From Azospirillum sp. B21 (GTDB lineage Bacteria > Pseudomonadota > Alphaproteobacteria > Azospirillales > Azospirillaceae): 64,000 bases of DNA. Numbering within the stretch: the first letter of the stretch is position 1; each line of letters starts with the position of its first letter. The position numbers were made by a program, and so were the translations under genes. Under the pieces are notes generated by a model that saw nothing but the letters and a program-made list of their open reading frames with translations, searched no databases and was not told where the DNA came from. Below, in pieces: positions 40,154 to 48,638 of the stretch. The stretch lies in NCBI RefSeq assembly GCF_008364825.1, contig NZ_VTTO01000001.1, positions 564,837-628,836 on the forward strand, read 5' to 3'.

Positions 40154-40729
40154 ATGGAAACGCTCCCCCACAACGCCGCCCTGCTGATCGTCGACCTGCA
40201 AAAGGCCATCGACGATCCGCGCTGGAGCCGCATCGGTCCGCGCAACAACCCGCAGGCCGAAGCCAACGTCGCCGCATTGCTGGCCGCATGGCGGCGGGAC
40301 GGGCGGCCCATCGTCCATATCCGCCACGATTCGATGGAGCCCGACTCCACCTACCGTCCGGGCGGCCCCGGCCACGCCTTCAAGGAGGAGGCCTTGCCGC
40401 TTGCAGGCGAGACGGTGATCGGCAAGGCCGTGAACAGCGCCTTCATCGGCACCGGTCTCGACGAGTGGCTGCACGACCGCGGCATCGGCACGCTGGTGGT
40501 GGCCGGCGTCATCACCAACAACAGCGTCGAGGCGACGGTGCGGATGGCCGGAAACCTGGGTTACGACGTGCGTCTGGTCGCCGACGCCTGCTTCACCTTC
40601 GCCCGGCTGGACCGCTCGGGGAGGCTGCGCACGGCGGACGAGGTCCACGACCTTTCGCTCGCCAATATGGACGGCGAATATGCGACGGTGGTGGAGACGG
40701 CGGAGGTGTTGGGAGAGATGTCGCGCTGA
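40154..40729 (+). CDS. Isochorismatase-fold hydrolase, catalytic Cys replaced by Ser
   Basis: Cysteine-hydrolase-superfamily protein of 191 residues from METLPHNAALLIVDLQKAID (AGGA nine bases upstream; an earlier ATG at 40127 is possible). The catalytic aspartate (VDLQKA) and lysine (IGKAVNSAFIGTGLD) are present and the non-prolyl cis-peptide region is GVITNNSVEATVRMAGN. The nucleophilic cysteine expected before V-E-A-T is a serine. Such proteins may be hydrolases with a changed mechanism or bind rather than cleave. Substrate unknown. It is divergent from crcB and convergent with the dienelactone hydrolase gene. Confidence 0.88.
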   Translation: METLPHNAALLIVDLQKAIDDPRWSRIGPRNNPQAEANVAALLAAWRRDGRPIVHIRHDSMEPDSTYRPGGPGHAFKEEALPLAGETVIGKAVNSAFIGTGLDEWLHDRGIGTLVVAGVITNNSVEATVRMAGNLGYDVRLVADACFTFARLDRSGRLRTADEVHDLSLANMDGEYATVVETAEVLGEMSR

Positions 40730-40730
40730 A

Positions 40731-40855
40731 TGCCCCCTCCCTAGCCCTCCCCCGCTCCGCGGGAGAGGGAACTCCGCCGCCTTGGCAATTATGTCATGCC
40801 ACCAAGCATCCTACCCCCTCTCCCGCGAAGCGGGGGAGGGATGGGGAGGGCGCCA
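40731..40855. repeat. Palindromic intergenic element F (sub-family 2)
   Basis: TGCCCCCTCCCTAGCCCTCC at the left is complementary, with few mismatches, to GGAGGGATGGGGAGGGCGCCA at the right (positions 40835-40855). Each arm also folds on itself (CCCCCGCTCCGCGGGAGAGGG-type). It lies between two convergent genes and matches element B at 10790-10911. Confidence 0.8.
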
Positions 40856-40866
40856 ATAGCGCTCTC

Positions 40867-41724
40867 CTAAGCCAGCTTCGCCTTCAAGAACTCCACCGTC
40901 CGCGTCCAGGCGAGGTCAGCGGCCTCCTTGTTGTAGCGTTCGGCCGAGGTGTCGTTGTGGAAGGCGTGGTTGACGCCCTCGTACATGTGGATCTGATGTT
41001 CGACGCCGGCCTTCTTCAGCGCCTCGTCATAGGCGGGGATGCCGGCGTTGATGCGCTGATCGAGCCCGGCGTAGTGCAGCATCAGCGGCGCCTTGACGGT
41101 GGTGACCAGCGCCGGGTCGGGCGCCGGGCCGTAGAAAGCGACGCCGGCCTTCAGGTCGGGCGCCTTCAGCGCAAGCCGGTTGACCATGCCGCCGCCCCAG
41201 CAGAAGCCGACGGCGCCGACCTTGGCCGAGGAATAGCGGTAGGCCATCAGGTAGCTCATGGCCGCGATCAGGTTGTTGACCGTCTTGTCGCCGTCGAGCT
41301 GGCCGATCATGTCGCGGGCCTTGTCCGGGTCCTGCGGCGTACCGCCCAGCGGCGACAGCAGGTCGGGCGCGAGCGCCACGAAGCCTTCGGTGGCGAGACG
41401 GCGGGTGACGTCCTCGACATAGGCATTCAGGCCGCGGTTCTCGTGGATGACGATCACCGCCGGGGCCTTGTCCGAGAGTTTCGGCCGGGCGAGATATCCG
41501 GCAACGTCGCCGGTCGCCCCCTGGAAGCTCACCTTTTCCGCCGCCAGACGCTTGTCGTCCTCGCCGACGATGGCCGCGTGGGCATAGTTCGGCTCGATCG
41601 CCGCCAGGATGGTCGGGATCGCCGCCGCGCTGCCGGCCAGCACCGCCAGCCGTTCCAGGAAGACGCGGCGCGGCAGCGGCGCATGGGTGTATTCGTCGTA
41701 TAGGTCGATGATACGCTGGTCCAT
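40867..41724 (-). CDS. Dienelactone hydrolase family protein with probable Tat signal
   Basis: Alpha/beta hydrolase of 285 residues from MDQRIIDLYDEYTHAPLPRR. The catalytic triad is visible as Cys in GAVGFCWGGGM, Asp in MLHYAGLDQR and His in EGVNHAFHND, the DLH arrangement. The N-terminus has a twin-arginine followed by a hydrophobic run (PRRVFLERLAVLAGSAAAIP), which suggests export by Tat, unusual for classical cytoplasmic DLH but common in this carboxymethylenebutenolidase-like subgroup. Substrate unknown. It stands alone. Confidence 0.9.
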   Translation of the reverse strand: MDQRIIDLYDEYTHAPLPRRVFLERLAVLAGSAAAIPTILAAIEPNYAHAAIVGEDDKRLAAEKVSFQGATGDVAGYLARPKLSDKAPAVIVIHENRGLNAYVEDVTRRLATEGFVALAPDLLSPLGGTPQDPDKARDMIGQLDGDKTVNNLIAAMSYLMAYRYSSAKVGAVGFCWGGGMVNRLALKAPDLKAGVAFYGPAPDPALVTTVKAPLMLHYAGLDQRINAGIPAYDEALKKAGVEHQIHMYEGVNHAFHNDTSAERYNKEAADLAWTRTVEFLKAKLA

Positions 41725-41832
41725 CCCCGATGCCCCCTGTCTTGCCTATGCCGCAGCTCAGCCGGTGCGGTCGCGCTTGAGAGTGGGGGCACGGCGCCGG
41801 CTTGGCAACCGGGGCTAGGACGCGCTTTCGGC

Positions 41833-42573
41833 CTATGACGCTTCCGGCGCAGCCTCTGCCAGCGGGACCAGTTCCGACGGCTGGTATTCGACCAGACGCC
41901 CGTCGCGCATCTCCAGAACCCGGTCCATGCGGCGGGCGAGGTCCAGATTGTGCGTCGCGACCAGAGCCCCCACCTTGGCCTGCCGGACGATGGCCGACAG
42001 CATGGTGAAGACATGCTCCGCGGTATGCGGGTCGAGGTTGCCGGTCGGCTCGTCGGCGATCAGCAGCGACGGCGCGTTGGCCAGCGCGCGGGCGATGGCG
42101 ACGCGCTGCTGCTCGCCGCCCGACAGGCGGGCCGGACGGTGGGTGCCGCGCTGTTCCAGCCCGACCATGCGCAGAAGCTCGTCTGCGCGCTGGCGGGCGA
42201 CGGACTTCGGCACGCCGGCGATCATTTGCGGCAGCACGATGTTCTCCCGCGCCGAGAATTCCGGCAGCAGGTGGTGGAACTGGTAGACGAAGCCGATGGA
42301 GCGGCGCCGCACCTCGGTCCGCTTGCCGTCGTCCAGGTTCGACACGTCGGTGCCGGCGATGCGCACCGTGCCGCCGGTCGGCCGTTCCAGCAGGCCGGCG
42401 ATGTGCAGCAGCGTCGACTTGCCGGCACCCGACGGGCCGACCAGCGCCACCAATTCCCCGGCGCCGACGGTCAGATCGACCCCGCGCAGCACCTCCAGAA
42501 TCTCGCCCGCCTGTTCGAAGCGGCGGACGATGCCCTTCAACTCCAGCATCGGCTGCATGACCGCGTCACTCAT
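41833..42573 (-). CDS. lolD: Lipoprotein-releasing system ATP-binding protein LolD
   Basis: ATPase of the LolCDE-type complex that extracts lipoproteins from the inner membrane for outer-membrane sorting. It has 246 residues from MSDAVMQPMLELKGIVRRFE. Walker A is GPSGAGKST, the signature is ARLSGGEQQRVAIARAL, Walker B is LLIADEPTGNLD, and the H-loop is VATHNLDLA. It overlaps the permease gene by eight bases. Confidence 0.95.
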   Translation of the reverse strand: MSDAVMQPMLELKGIVRRFEQAGEILEVLRGVDLTVGAGELVALVGPSGAGKSTLLHIAGLLERPTGGTVRIAGTDVSNLDDGKRTEVRRRSIGFVYQFHHLLPEFSARENIVLPQMIAGVPKSVARQRADELLRMVGLEQRGTHRPARLSGGEQQRVAIARALANAPSLLIADEPTGNLDPHTAEHVFTMLSAIVRQAKVGALVATHNLDLARRMDRVLEMRDGRLVEYQPSELVPLAEAAPEAS

Positions 42574-43813
42574 AGCGCAGGGCCTCCACCGGATCGAGCC
42601 GGGCGGCGCGCCAGGACGGGTAGATGGTGGCGGCGAAGGACAGGCCGAGCGCCATCAGCGTCACCTGCACCACCTCGCTCCAGTCGATCTTGGCCGGCAG
42701 GTGGGAGAGGAAATAGATCTCGGCGTTGAACAGGTTGGTGCCGGTCAGCCCCTGGATCACCTGCCGGATGCTCTCGATATTCAGCGCGAAGGACACGCCC
42801 AGCGCCAGCCCCAGCAGCGTCCCCGTCACGCCCACGCTGGCGCCGGACAGGAAGAAGATGCGCATGACCATGCCGCGCGTCGCCCCCATGGTGCGCAGGA
42901 TCGCGATGTCGCGCCCCTTGTCCTTCACCAGCATGATCAGGCTGGAGATGATGTTGAAGGCCGCGACCATGATGATCAGCGACAGGATCAGGAACATCAC
43001 GTTGCGTTCGACCTGAAGGGCGGTGAAGAAGCTGGCGTTCGACTGCTGCCAGTCGACCACCCTTCCCTCCCCCGCGACCGCGGACTGCACGGCGGCCCGC
43101 GCGGCAACGATCTGCATCGGATCGTCGACGAAGACCTCCAGCGAGGTCACGGCGTCGCCGGTGCGGAAGAAGGCCTGCGCCTCCTCCAGCGGCAGGAAGA
43201 TGAAGCTGTTGTCGTATTCGAACATGCCGACGTCGAAGATCGCGCCGATGGGATAGCTGCGCATCCGCGGCACGGTGCCGAAGGCGGTGACGTTGCCCTG
43301 CGGCGCAATCAGCGTGATCTGGTCGCCGACGCTCAAGCCCAGCCGCTGGGCCATGCGGGAGCCGATGGCGATGCGGTCCTCCCCGAACTCCTCGGCCGAG
43401 CCGCGGATGACGTTGTTGGCAAGCGTCGGCCGCGCCTTGAAGTCTTCCGCCCGCACGCCGCGGATGACCGCGCCCGAGGCGACGCCGCGCACCGACACCA
43501 GCGCCTGTCCTTCCACCGTCGGGGTGACGTTGCTGACGCCGGGCGTGTTGCGCAGCTTGCCGGCCAGGATGTCGAAGTCCGGCAGCGGCCCACCGCGCAC
43601 ATTGTAGACGTTGAGGTGCCCGTTGAGGCCGAGCACGCGGCCCAGCAGCTCCGCCCGGAAACCGTTCATCACCGCCATCACGATGATGAGGGTCGCGACG
43701 CCGAGCGCGATGCCCAGCAGCGAGAACCCCGCGATGACCGAGATGAACCCTTCCTGGCGGCGCGCCCGGAGGTAACGCATCGCGACCATGCGTTCGAAGG
43801 CGGTGAAGATCAT
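42566..43813 (-). CDS. lolC: Lipoprotein-releasing ABC permease LolC/LolE
   Basis: FtsX-superfamily permease of 415 residues from MIFTAFERMVAMRYLRARRQ. One N-terminal membrane helix (about 25-50), a periplasmic MacB-like domain of about 220 residues and three C-terminal helices are seen; VAFNIISSLIMLVKDKGRDIAILRTMGA (named only as the conserved FtsX coupling region, near residues 280-307) is intact. Only one permease is encoded with lolD, so it may act as a homodimer (LolF-like) instead of a LolC-LolE pair. It is followed by lolD and preceded by proS, the usual alphaproteobacterial order. Confidence 0.93.
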   Translation of the reverse strand: MIFTAFERMVAMRYLRARRQEGFISVIAGFSLLGIALGVATLIIVMAVMNGFRAELLGRVLGLNGHLNVYNVRGGPLPDFDILAGKLRNTPGVSNVTPTVEGQALVSVRGVASGAVIRGVRAEDFKARPTLANNVIRGSAEEFGEDRIAIGSRMAQRLGLSVGDQITLIAPQGNVTAFGTVPRMRSYPIGAIFDVGMFEYDNSFIFLPLEEAQAFFRTGDAVTSLEVFVDDPMQIVAARAAVQSAVAGEGRVVDWQQSNASFFTALQVERNVMFLILSLIIMVAAFNIISSLIMLVKDKGRDIAILRTMGATRGMVMRIFFLSGASVGVTGTLLGLALGVSFALNIESIRQVIQGLTGTNLFNAEIYFLSHLPAKIDWSEVVQVTLMALGLSFAATIYPSWRAARLDPVEALRYE

Positions 43814-43873
43814 GCGGCTGGGGTCCTGTGGGTGGGCGGAAACGATGCCCTACATGGGAACGTGAGCGTGGCG

Positions 43874-43918
43874 GAAAAAGGGCAAAGCCCGGATCGCCGG
43901 CATCACGGCGATCCGGGC
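43874..43918 (-). terminator. Intrinsic terminator of proS
   Basis: GCCCGGATCGCCG (43887-43899) and CGGCGATCCGGGC (43906-43918) form a 13-bp perfect stem with loop GCATCA. On the minus strand it is followed by TTTGCCCTTTTT. It lies 20 bases after the proS stop and separates proS from lolC. Confidence 0.8.
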
Positions 43919-43938
43919 CTCCTCACGGGGTAAGCCGA

Positions 43939-45252
43939 TCAGCCCAGCAGCTTCGCCAGCGCCGCCTCGACCGGCAACTCTTCCTTCTCGCCGGTGGCGC
44001 GGCGCTTCAGTTCGACGACGCCGTTCTTCAGGCCGCGCGGCCCGACGACCAGTTGCCAGGGAACGCCGATCAGGTCCATGTCGGCGAACTTGGCGCCGGG
44101 ACGCTCGTCGCGGTCGTCATAGGCGACCTCAAGCCCGGCGGCTTCCAGCTTCGCATACAGCTCGGCGCAGACGCGGTCGGTCTCGGCGTCGCCCGACTTC
44201 AGGTTGATCAGGCCGACATTGAAGGGCGCGACGGCGTCCGGCCAGATGATGCCGTTGTCGTCGTGGCTGGCCTCGATGATCGCACCCATCAGGCGCGACA
44301 CGCCGATGCCGTAGCTGCCCATCTCCACCGGGATCGACTCGCCGTTCGGGCCGGCGACCACGGCATTCATCGGCTTCGAATACTTGGTGCCGAAGTTGAA
44401 GATGTGGCCGACCTCGATGCCGCGGGCCGAGACCAGATCGGACTCCGGCACCGGGCTGTTGGCCGGGTCGTGCTTCTCGTCGGTCGCGGCGTAGATGGCG
44501 GTGACGCGGTCGAAGAAGGGCTGCAGGTCGTCCTCCATGCCGGGGGCGTCCTTCAGCACGTCCAGGTTCATCCAGTCCTTGTGGCAGAAGACGCCGCTCT
44601 CGCCGGTCTCGGCCAGGATGATGAACTCGTGGCTCAGGTCGCCGCCGATCGGGCCGGTGTCGGCGCGCATCGGGATCGCCTTCAGCCCCATGCGGGCGAA
44701 GGTCCGCAGATAGGCCAGGAACATCTTCTGGTAGGAACGGCGGGCGCCGGCCGGGTCGATGTCGAAGGAATAGGCATCCTTCATCAGGAACTCGCGGCCG
44801 CGCATCACGCCGAAGCGCGGGCGGATCTCGTCACGGAACTTCCACTGGATGTGGTAGAGGTTCAGCGGCAACTGGCGGTAGCTCTTGACGAAAGAGCGGA
44901 AGATGTCGGTGATCATCTCCTCGTTCGTCGGGCCGAACAGCATCTCGCGGTCGTGGCGGTCGGTGATGCGCAGCATCTCCTTGCCGTAATCGTCGTAACG
45001 GCCGCTCTCGCGCCACAGATCGGCCGACTGGATGGTCGGCATCAGCAGTTCCTGCGCACCGGCGGCATCCTGCTCCTCGCGGACGATCTGCTCGATCTTG
45101 CGCAGAACCCGATAGCCCAGCGGCAGCCAGGCATAGATGCCGGCGCTGGTCTGGCGGATCATCCCGGCCCGCAGCATCAGGCGGTGCGAGACGATCTGCG
45201 CCTCCGTCGGGGTCTCCTTGAGGGTCGGCATGAAGAAGCTGGACAGCCGCAT
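43939..45252 (-). CDS. proS: Prolyl-tRNA synthetase (short alphaproteobacterial form)
   Basis: Class II aminoacyl-tRNA synthetase charging tRNA-Pro. It has 437 residues from [20 protein letters not shown] (start 45252; the longer in-frame 45363 adds no homology). Motif 2 is [20 protein letters not shown], motif 3 is [15 protein letters not shown], and an anticodon-binding domain forms the C-terminus ([14 protein letters not shown].., [12 protein letters not shown]). The editing (INS) domain found in E. coli ProRS (572 residues) between motifs 2 and 3 is missing, as in other alphaproteobacteria; trans-editing by a YbaK/ProXp protein encoded elsewhere would be expected. Confidence 0.97.
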   Translation of the reverse strand: MRLSSFFMPTLKETPTEAQIVSHRLMLRAGMIRQTSAGIYAWLPLGYRVLRKIEQIVREEQDAAGAQELLMPTIQSADLWRESGRYDDYGKEMLRITDRHDREMLFGPTNEEMITDIFRSFVKSYRQLPLNLYHIQWKFRDEIRPRFGVMRGREFLMKDAYSFDIDPAGARRSYQKMFLAYLRTFARMGLKAIPMRADTGPIGGDLSHEFIILAETGESGVFCHKDWMNLDVLKDAPGMEDDLQPFFDRVTAIYAATDEKHDPANSPVPESDLVSARGIEVGHIFNFGTKYSKPMNAVVAGPNGESIPVEMGSYGIGVSRLMGAIIEASHDDNGIIWPDAVAPFNVGLINLKSGDAETDRVCAELYAKLEAAGLEVAYDDRDERPGAKFADMDLIGVPWQLVVGPRGLKNGVVELKRRATGEKEELPVEAALAKLLG

Positions 45253-45406
45253 GGCTCTGCTCTCGTGTGCGAGGTGTTCGACAAGGCCGCGCGGACATGC
45301 TCCTTTTTCGAACAGGAGCGCACTCGGGCGGCGGGTGAGCGACTTTAGGAAGGTCGCCCGCACTTGTCCACTGTAAGCCCCCGCTTCCTTCCCGGCCGGC
45401 CCGGCC

Positions 45407-45862
45407 CTACCGGGTGCGGCAATAGGCGTAGAGGCGGTCCTCCGCCCCCGGATCGATCGGCTGGCCGTTGAGATAGAGCCGGTCGCCGACGACGCTGAGC
45501 CAGACCGAGGTCACGTCGTCGGGCAGAAACGGCACCGACGGCAGGGCGATGCCCATCCGCCGGGCAAGATCCACCGACAGCGGCAGGTCGATGGGAATTG
45601 GCGGCTGCGCGCCCGCGGTGCCCGGCAGGTCGGCCGGCATCACCGGGCGGCCGTTCACATCCACCCCCGGCCGGTATTCCACGTCGGCGGCCGGCACATG
45701 GCGGGTCAGCCGCTGGCACAGCGACAAATCGATCACCGGCCGCTCGCGGGCGACATCGGGGGTCAAAGGGATCGGACCCGGCAACTGCGGCTGCGATTGC
45801 GCCGATGCGGTTCCGGCCGCAAGAGCCAGCAGGCACGCGGTCAGGCCGGCGCGCAGGGCCAT
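45407..45862 (-). CDS. Hypothetical exported protein (151 aa)
   Basis: It starts [20 protein letters not shown] with a clear signal peptide ending at ASAQSQ. The mature protein is Pro-rich, with two cysteines ([13 protein letters not shown] and LYAYCRTR at the very C-terminus) that could form a disulfide across the domain. I do not recognise a family. It lies eight bases after the 300-residue gene below and is probably co-transcribed with it. Confidence 0.65.
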   Translation of the reverse strand: MALRAGLTACLLALAAGTASAQSQPQLPGPIPLTPDVARERPVIDLSLCQRLTRHVPAADVEYRPGVDVNGRPVMPADLPGTAGAQPPIPIDLPLSVDLARRMGIALPSVPFLPDDVTSVWLSVVGDRLYLNGQPIDPGAEDRLYAYCRTR

Positions 45863-45870
45863 TGGCGCCG

Positions 45871-46773
45871 TCACAGCGTGTGCCGCTCGGCCAGCATGGC
45901 GGGGTTGCGCATGGCTTTCCAATAGAGCGACAGGTAAGGCATCCCTTTCTCCGCCTCCTCCTGGGTCCGCGCCGACTGGCGGATGTATTTGCCGATGAAG
46001 GGCTTGTTCACATGCTCCAGGTCCACCGCGGCCTTCAGCACCAGGAACTCGCCGATCTTGTCCGGCAGATTGTAATGCCATTTCTGAAGGCAGTCGGAGG
46101 TCACTCCCGGCTTAGCCTGCTCCGGTTCGGGCATGTAGAATTCCTGGTGGTGGTACTGCGTGATCTCCTTCCACGCCTGGGCGACCCGGCCGGGTTTCAG
46201 CCGCGGCAGGGCCTTCAGGATGCGGACATCGTCGTGGAACAATGGCAGGAAACCGCGCTTCTCCGCCAGTTCTGTCAGCATGATGTGCAATCCGGCCATC
46301 ACGCCTCCCTCCGCACCACCACCCTGGCCGCCGTCGGACCTCTCCTCGCGCTTGCGGCCGAACAGGACGCTGAAGAAGCCCTTCTTCGGCTTGGCGCCGC
46401 CACCGGCGCCGCCGCTGTCCTGCCCGACCTTGCGCTCGTCCCACAGCGAGTCCCAGGCATATTCCCAGGCGGTGAAGATGGCGTTGGAGCGGTCATCCAG
46501 CACGGTCAGCAGATATTCGCGGCCTTCCCGCGCCCAATCGACATCGCCGACGATGGCGCGGACCGGTCGGCGGCTGAGCACCACCGGCAGGATGCCGACG
46601 CGCACGAGGTCCTGATAGAACTCGACGAAGGATGGCGTCTGGATGAAAGGCAGCATGGAGCAGGGCTGCTGGTCCGGCGCCAGCAACTCCATGCTTTTTC
46701 TGGTCCGCTCCAACAGTTCGGTCGTCAGAACCGCGGCGAACTGATCGAATCGTTCGTTTTCGTTCGCGGCCAT
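45871..46773 (-). CDS. Hypothetical protein (300 aa), unknown family
   Basis: The ATG at 46773 begins MAANENERFDQFAAVLTTEL; the open frame continues upstream to 47193 through non-coding-looking sequence. It is soluble and mainly helical, with many conserved-looking aromatics (FTAWEYAWDSLWDERK, TQYHHQEFYMPEPEQAK, LQKWHYNLPDKIGEFLVL). A flexible Gly/Lys-rich stretch (about 123-160: GGAGGGAKPKKGFF.., KREERSDGGQGGG) splits it in two parts. I cannot assign a function. It lies in a block with the exported 151-residue protein and tag that interrupts the usual mce-DUF1467-proS-lolC order. Confidence 0.65.
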   Translation of the reverse strand: MAANENERFDQFAAVLTTELLERTRKSMELLAPDQQPCSMLPFIQTPSFVEFYQDLVRVGILPVVLSRRPVRAIVGDVDWAREGREYLLTVLDDRSNAIFTAWEYAWDSLWDERKVGQDSGGAGGGAKPKKGFFSVLFGRKREERSDGGQGGGAEGGVMAGLHIMLTELAEKRGFLPLFHDDVRILKALPRLKPGRVAQAWKEITQYHHQEFYMPEPEQAKPGVTSDCLQKWHYNLPDKIGEFLVLKAAVDLEHVNKPFIGKYIRQSARTQEEAEKGMPYLSLYWKAMRNPAMLAERHTL

Positions 46774-47033
46774 CGGCGCCTCGACTGTCGTCCTTCTTCT
46801 GACGCCCGCCTGAACGGGCGAATGACCGGTTGGTCCGATGGGCCAATGCGGACGGCCATCCGGGCGGCGCGTGCCTCCGGACGGCGTTCTTTGCAGCCAT
46901 TCTCGCCGGATAGGGGGAAACCCCAAGGCAGAGTCGGCCCGAGCAACGCTACCAAGCAAACCGTTAACGTTTTCTGGACCTGCAGAGGAAATTTCCTGTC
47001 CACCAGCCAACAATCGGCATTGTGGATAAAGAA

Positions 47034-47061
47034 AGGCCGCGCGGCGAATGCGGCGCGGCCT
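47034..47061 (-). terminator. Intrinsic terminator of tag
   Basis: AGGCCGCGC and GCGCGGCCT form a 9-bp perfect stem with a ten-base loop. On the minus strand it is followed by TTCTTTATCC. It lies about 190 bases after the tag stop. The rest of the 479-base gap 46774-47252 shows no gene; it contains a small CGCCCG/CGGGCG hairpin at 46803-46820 and the palindrome GGAAATTTCC at 46988-46997. Confidence 0.6.
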
Positions 47062-47252
47062 GTCGAGTTTAGGGAGGAATCGCCACCAGGCGTCGGAAAG
47101 GGAGGAATGGTCCTCCCTCGTCACATGAAAAGAGTGAACCCGTGCCGCAGCCATGGCAAGCCCAAAACAAAGGCAATACCCTGCCATGCTCAAAGTATTT
47201 GCATTTTTGCCCAGCCTTTCAGCGATTGCCGCCGTTCTGACCGGACCTTTGC

Positions 47253-47828
47253 CTACTTCGTGGGCTCATACCCGCGATAGCCGCCGTCCACAGCGGTTTT
47301 CCAGGGCGGACTCTGGGCCAGGACGACGGCGTGGACCGGGCAATCGGGCTGGTGCGCACCCGGCAGGTAACCCAGGCTCATCAGAAACTCGCCGACGATC
47401 TCGCCGCCTGTGAAGCGGAAGGTTCGGCCGAACAGCTTCACCCATTCCGCCTTGGTCAAGGGGTGGTGCGCGCGCAGCCAACCGTGGAAGGAGCCGTGGG
47501 TCTCGCGCAGGGCGATGATCCGGCGGGCATTCTCGATCACCGCATCGACCTTCAGACGGTTGCGGATGATACCGGCGTCGGCCAGAAGCCGCGCCCGCTC
47601 CGCCTCGCCATAGGCGGCGACCCGGTCGATGTCGAAATCGTCGAAGGCGGCGCGGAACGCCTCACGCTTCTTCAGGATGGTCAGCCAGGACAGACCGGCC
47701 TGGTTGATCTCCAGCACCAGCCGTTCGAACAGCACCCGGTCGTCGCCGCTCGGGAAGCCGTATTCGCCGTCATGGTAGGGGCCGTGGTGGGGATGGCCGG
47801 GTGCGGCCGCGCAATAGGTCAGGCTCAC
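47253..47828 (-). CDS. tag: DNA-3-methyladenine glycosylase I
   Basis: Base-excision repair enzyme that removes 3-methyladenine. It has 191 residues from MSLTYCAAAPGHPHHGPYHD. The zinc-snap residues of Tag are recognisable: Cys6 and an N-terminal His, then H and C in GAHQPDCPVH near the C-terminus. The helix-hairpin-helix core carries HDGEYGFPSGDDRVLFERLV, INQAGLSWLTILKKREAFRA and IIRNRLKVDAVIENAR. It is the first of three genes lying between DUF1467 and proS. Confidence 0.93.
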   Translation of the reverse strand: MSLTYCAAAPGHPHHGPYHDGEYGFPSGDDRVLFERLVLEINQAGLSWLTILKKREAFRAAFDDFDIDRVAAYGEAERARLLADAGIIRNRLKVDAVIENARRIIALRETHGSFHGWLRAHHPLTKAEWVKLFGRTFRFTGGEIVGEFLMSLGYLPGAHQPDCPVHAVVLAQSPPWKTAVDGGYRGYEPTK

Positions 47829-47850
47829 CCGCCCTCTCCTCTCCGGTCGG

Positions 47851-48105
47851 TCAGTACATATGCCGCGCCATCTCGCGGAAGGAGATGATCCCGGAGCGCT
47901 CCACGCCGAAGATCACCAGCCACACCAGCAGGGCGACCACCGAAGTGATCATGAACTTGCGCAGAATGCGCGGTTCGACGGGGGCGGAGGAGGCCATGCC
48001 GGGTTCCGGTTCGTCCGGCGTCCGGACACCCCAGGGCAGCACCCCGAACAACACCACCCACCACACGACGATATAGACGAAGACCGCCGTCACCCAGTTG
48101 TCCAT
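47851..48105 (-). CDS. DUF1467 family small membrane protein
   Basis: It has 84 residues from MDNWVTAVFVYIVVWWVVLF, with two membrane helices (about 7-28 and 59-78) joined by VLPWGVRTPDEPEPGMASSA, the hallmark loop of DUF1467. The family is confined mainly to alphaproteobacteria and usually sits between mce and proS, as nearly here. Function unknown. It ends 22 bases before the tag start. Confidence 0.88.
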   Translation of the reverse strand: MDNWVTAVFVYIVVWWVVLFGVLPWGVRTPDEPEPGMASSAPVEPRILRKFMITSVVALLVWLVIFGVERSGIISFREMARHMY

Positions 48106-48161
48106 CGCCCTCTCCGTCGCCTCTCGTCTCCCCACCCTCTCCGTGCAGCCCGGCGGAGGGA

Positions 48162-48566
48162 TCAGGCCTGCTCCAGTTCCACCAGCGTCCCGCAGAAGTC
48201 CTTGGGGTGCAGGAACAGGACCGGCTTGTCGTGGGCGCCGATCTTGGGCTCGCCATCGCCCAGCACACGGGCGCCCTGCTCCTTCATCCGGTCGCGGGCG
48301 GCCAGGATGTCGTCCACCTCGTAGCAGATGTGGTGGATGCCGCCGGACGGGTTCTTTTCCAGGAAGCCGGCGATCGGCGACTTCTCGCCGAACGGATGCA
48401 GCAGCTCGATCTTGGTATTCGGCAGGGTGACGAATACCACGGTCACGCCATGCGGCGGCAGATCCACCGGCTGAGACACCGCGGCCCCCAGCGTGTCGCG
48501 GTAAAGCGCCGTCGCCGCCGGCAGGTCCGGAACGACAATGGCGACGTGGTTGAGCTTCCCGATCAT
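48162..48566 (-). CDS. mce: Methylmalonyl-CoA epimerase
   Basis: Vicinal-oxygen-chelate enzyme that interconverts the 2R and 2S epimers of methylmalonyl-CoA in propionyl-CoA breakdown. It has 134 residues from MIGKLNHVAIVVPDLPAATA. Metal ligands are the His in LNHVAIVV, the His in GGIHHICYEVDD and the Glu in TLVELEQA at the C-terminus. It is not next to methylmalonyl-CoA mutase here. It lies between rnj and DUF1467 in the conserved alphaproteobacterial order. Confidence 0.94.
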   Translation of the reverse strand: MIGKLNHVAIVVPDLPAATALYRDTLGAAVSQPVDLPPHGVTVVFVTLPNTKIELLHPFGEKSPIAGFLEKNPSGGIHHICYEVDDILAARDRMKEQGARVLGDGEPKIGAHDKPVLFLHPKDFCGTLVELEQA

Positions 48567-48638
48567 GCGTGTCCTCTCGCTGGCTGTCCGTCTGGCCCGT
48601 TAGCGGGCTCTGATAAGCCTGTTATACACAAATTTCCG

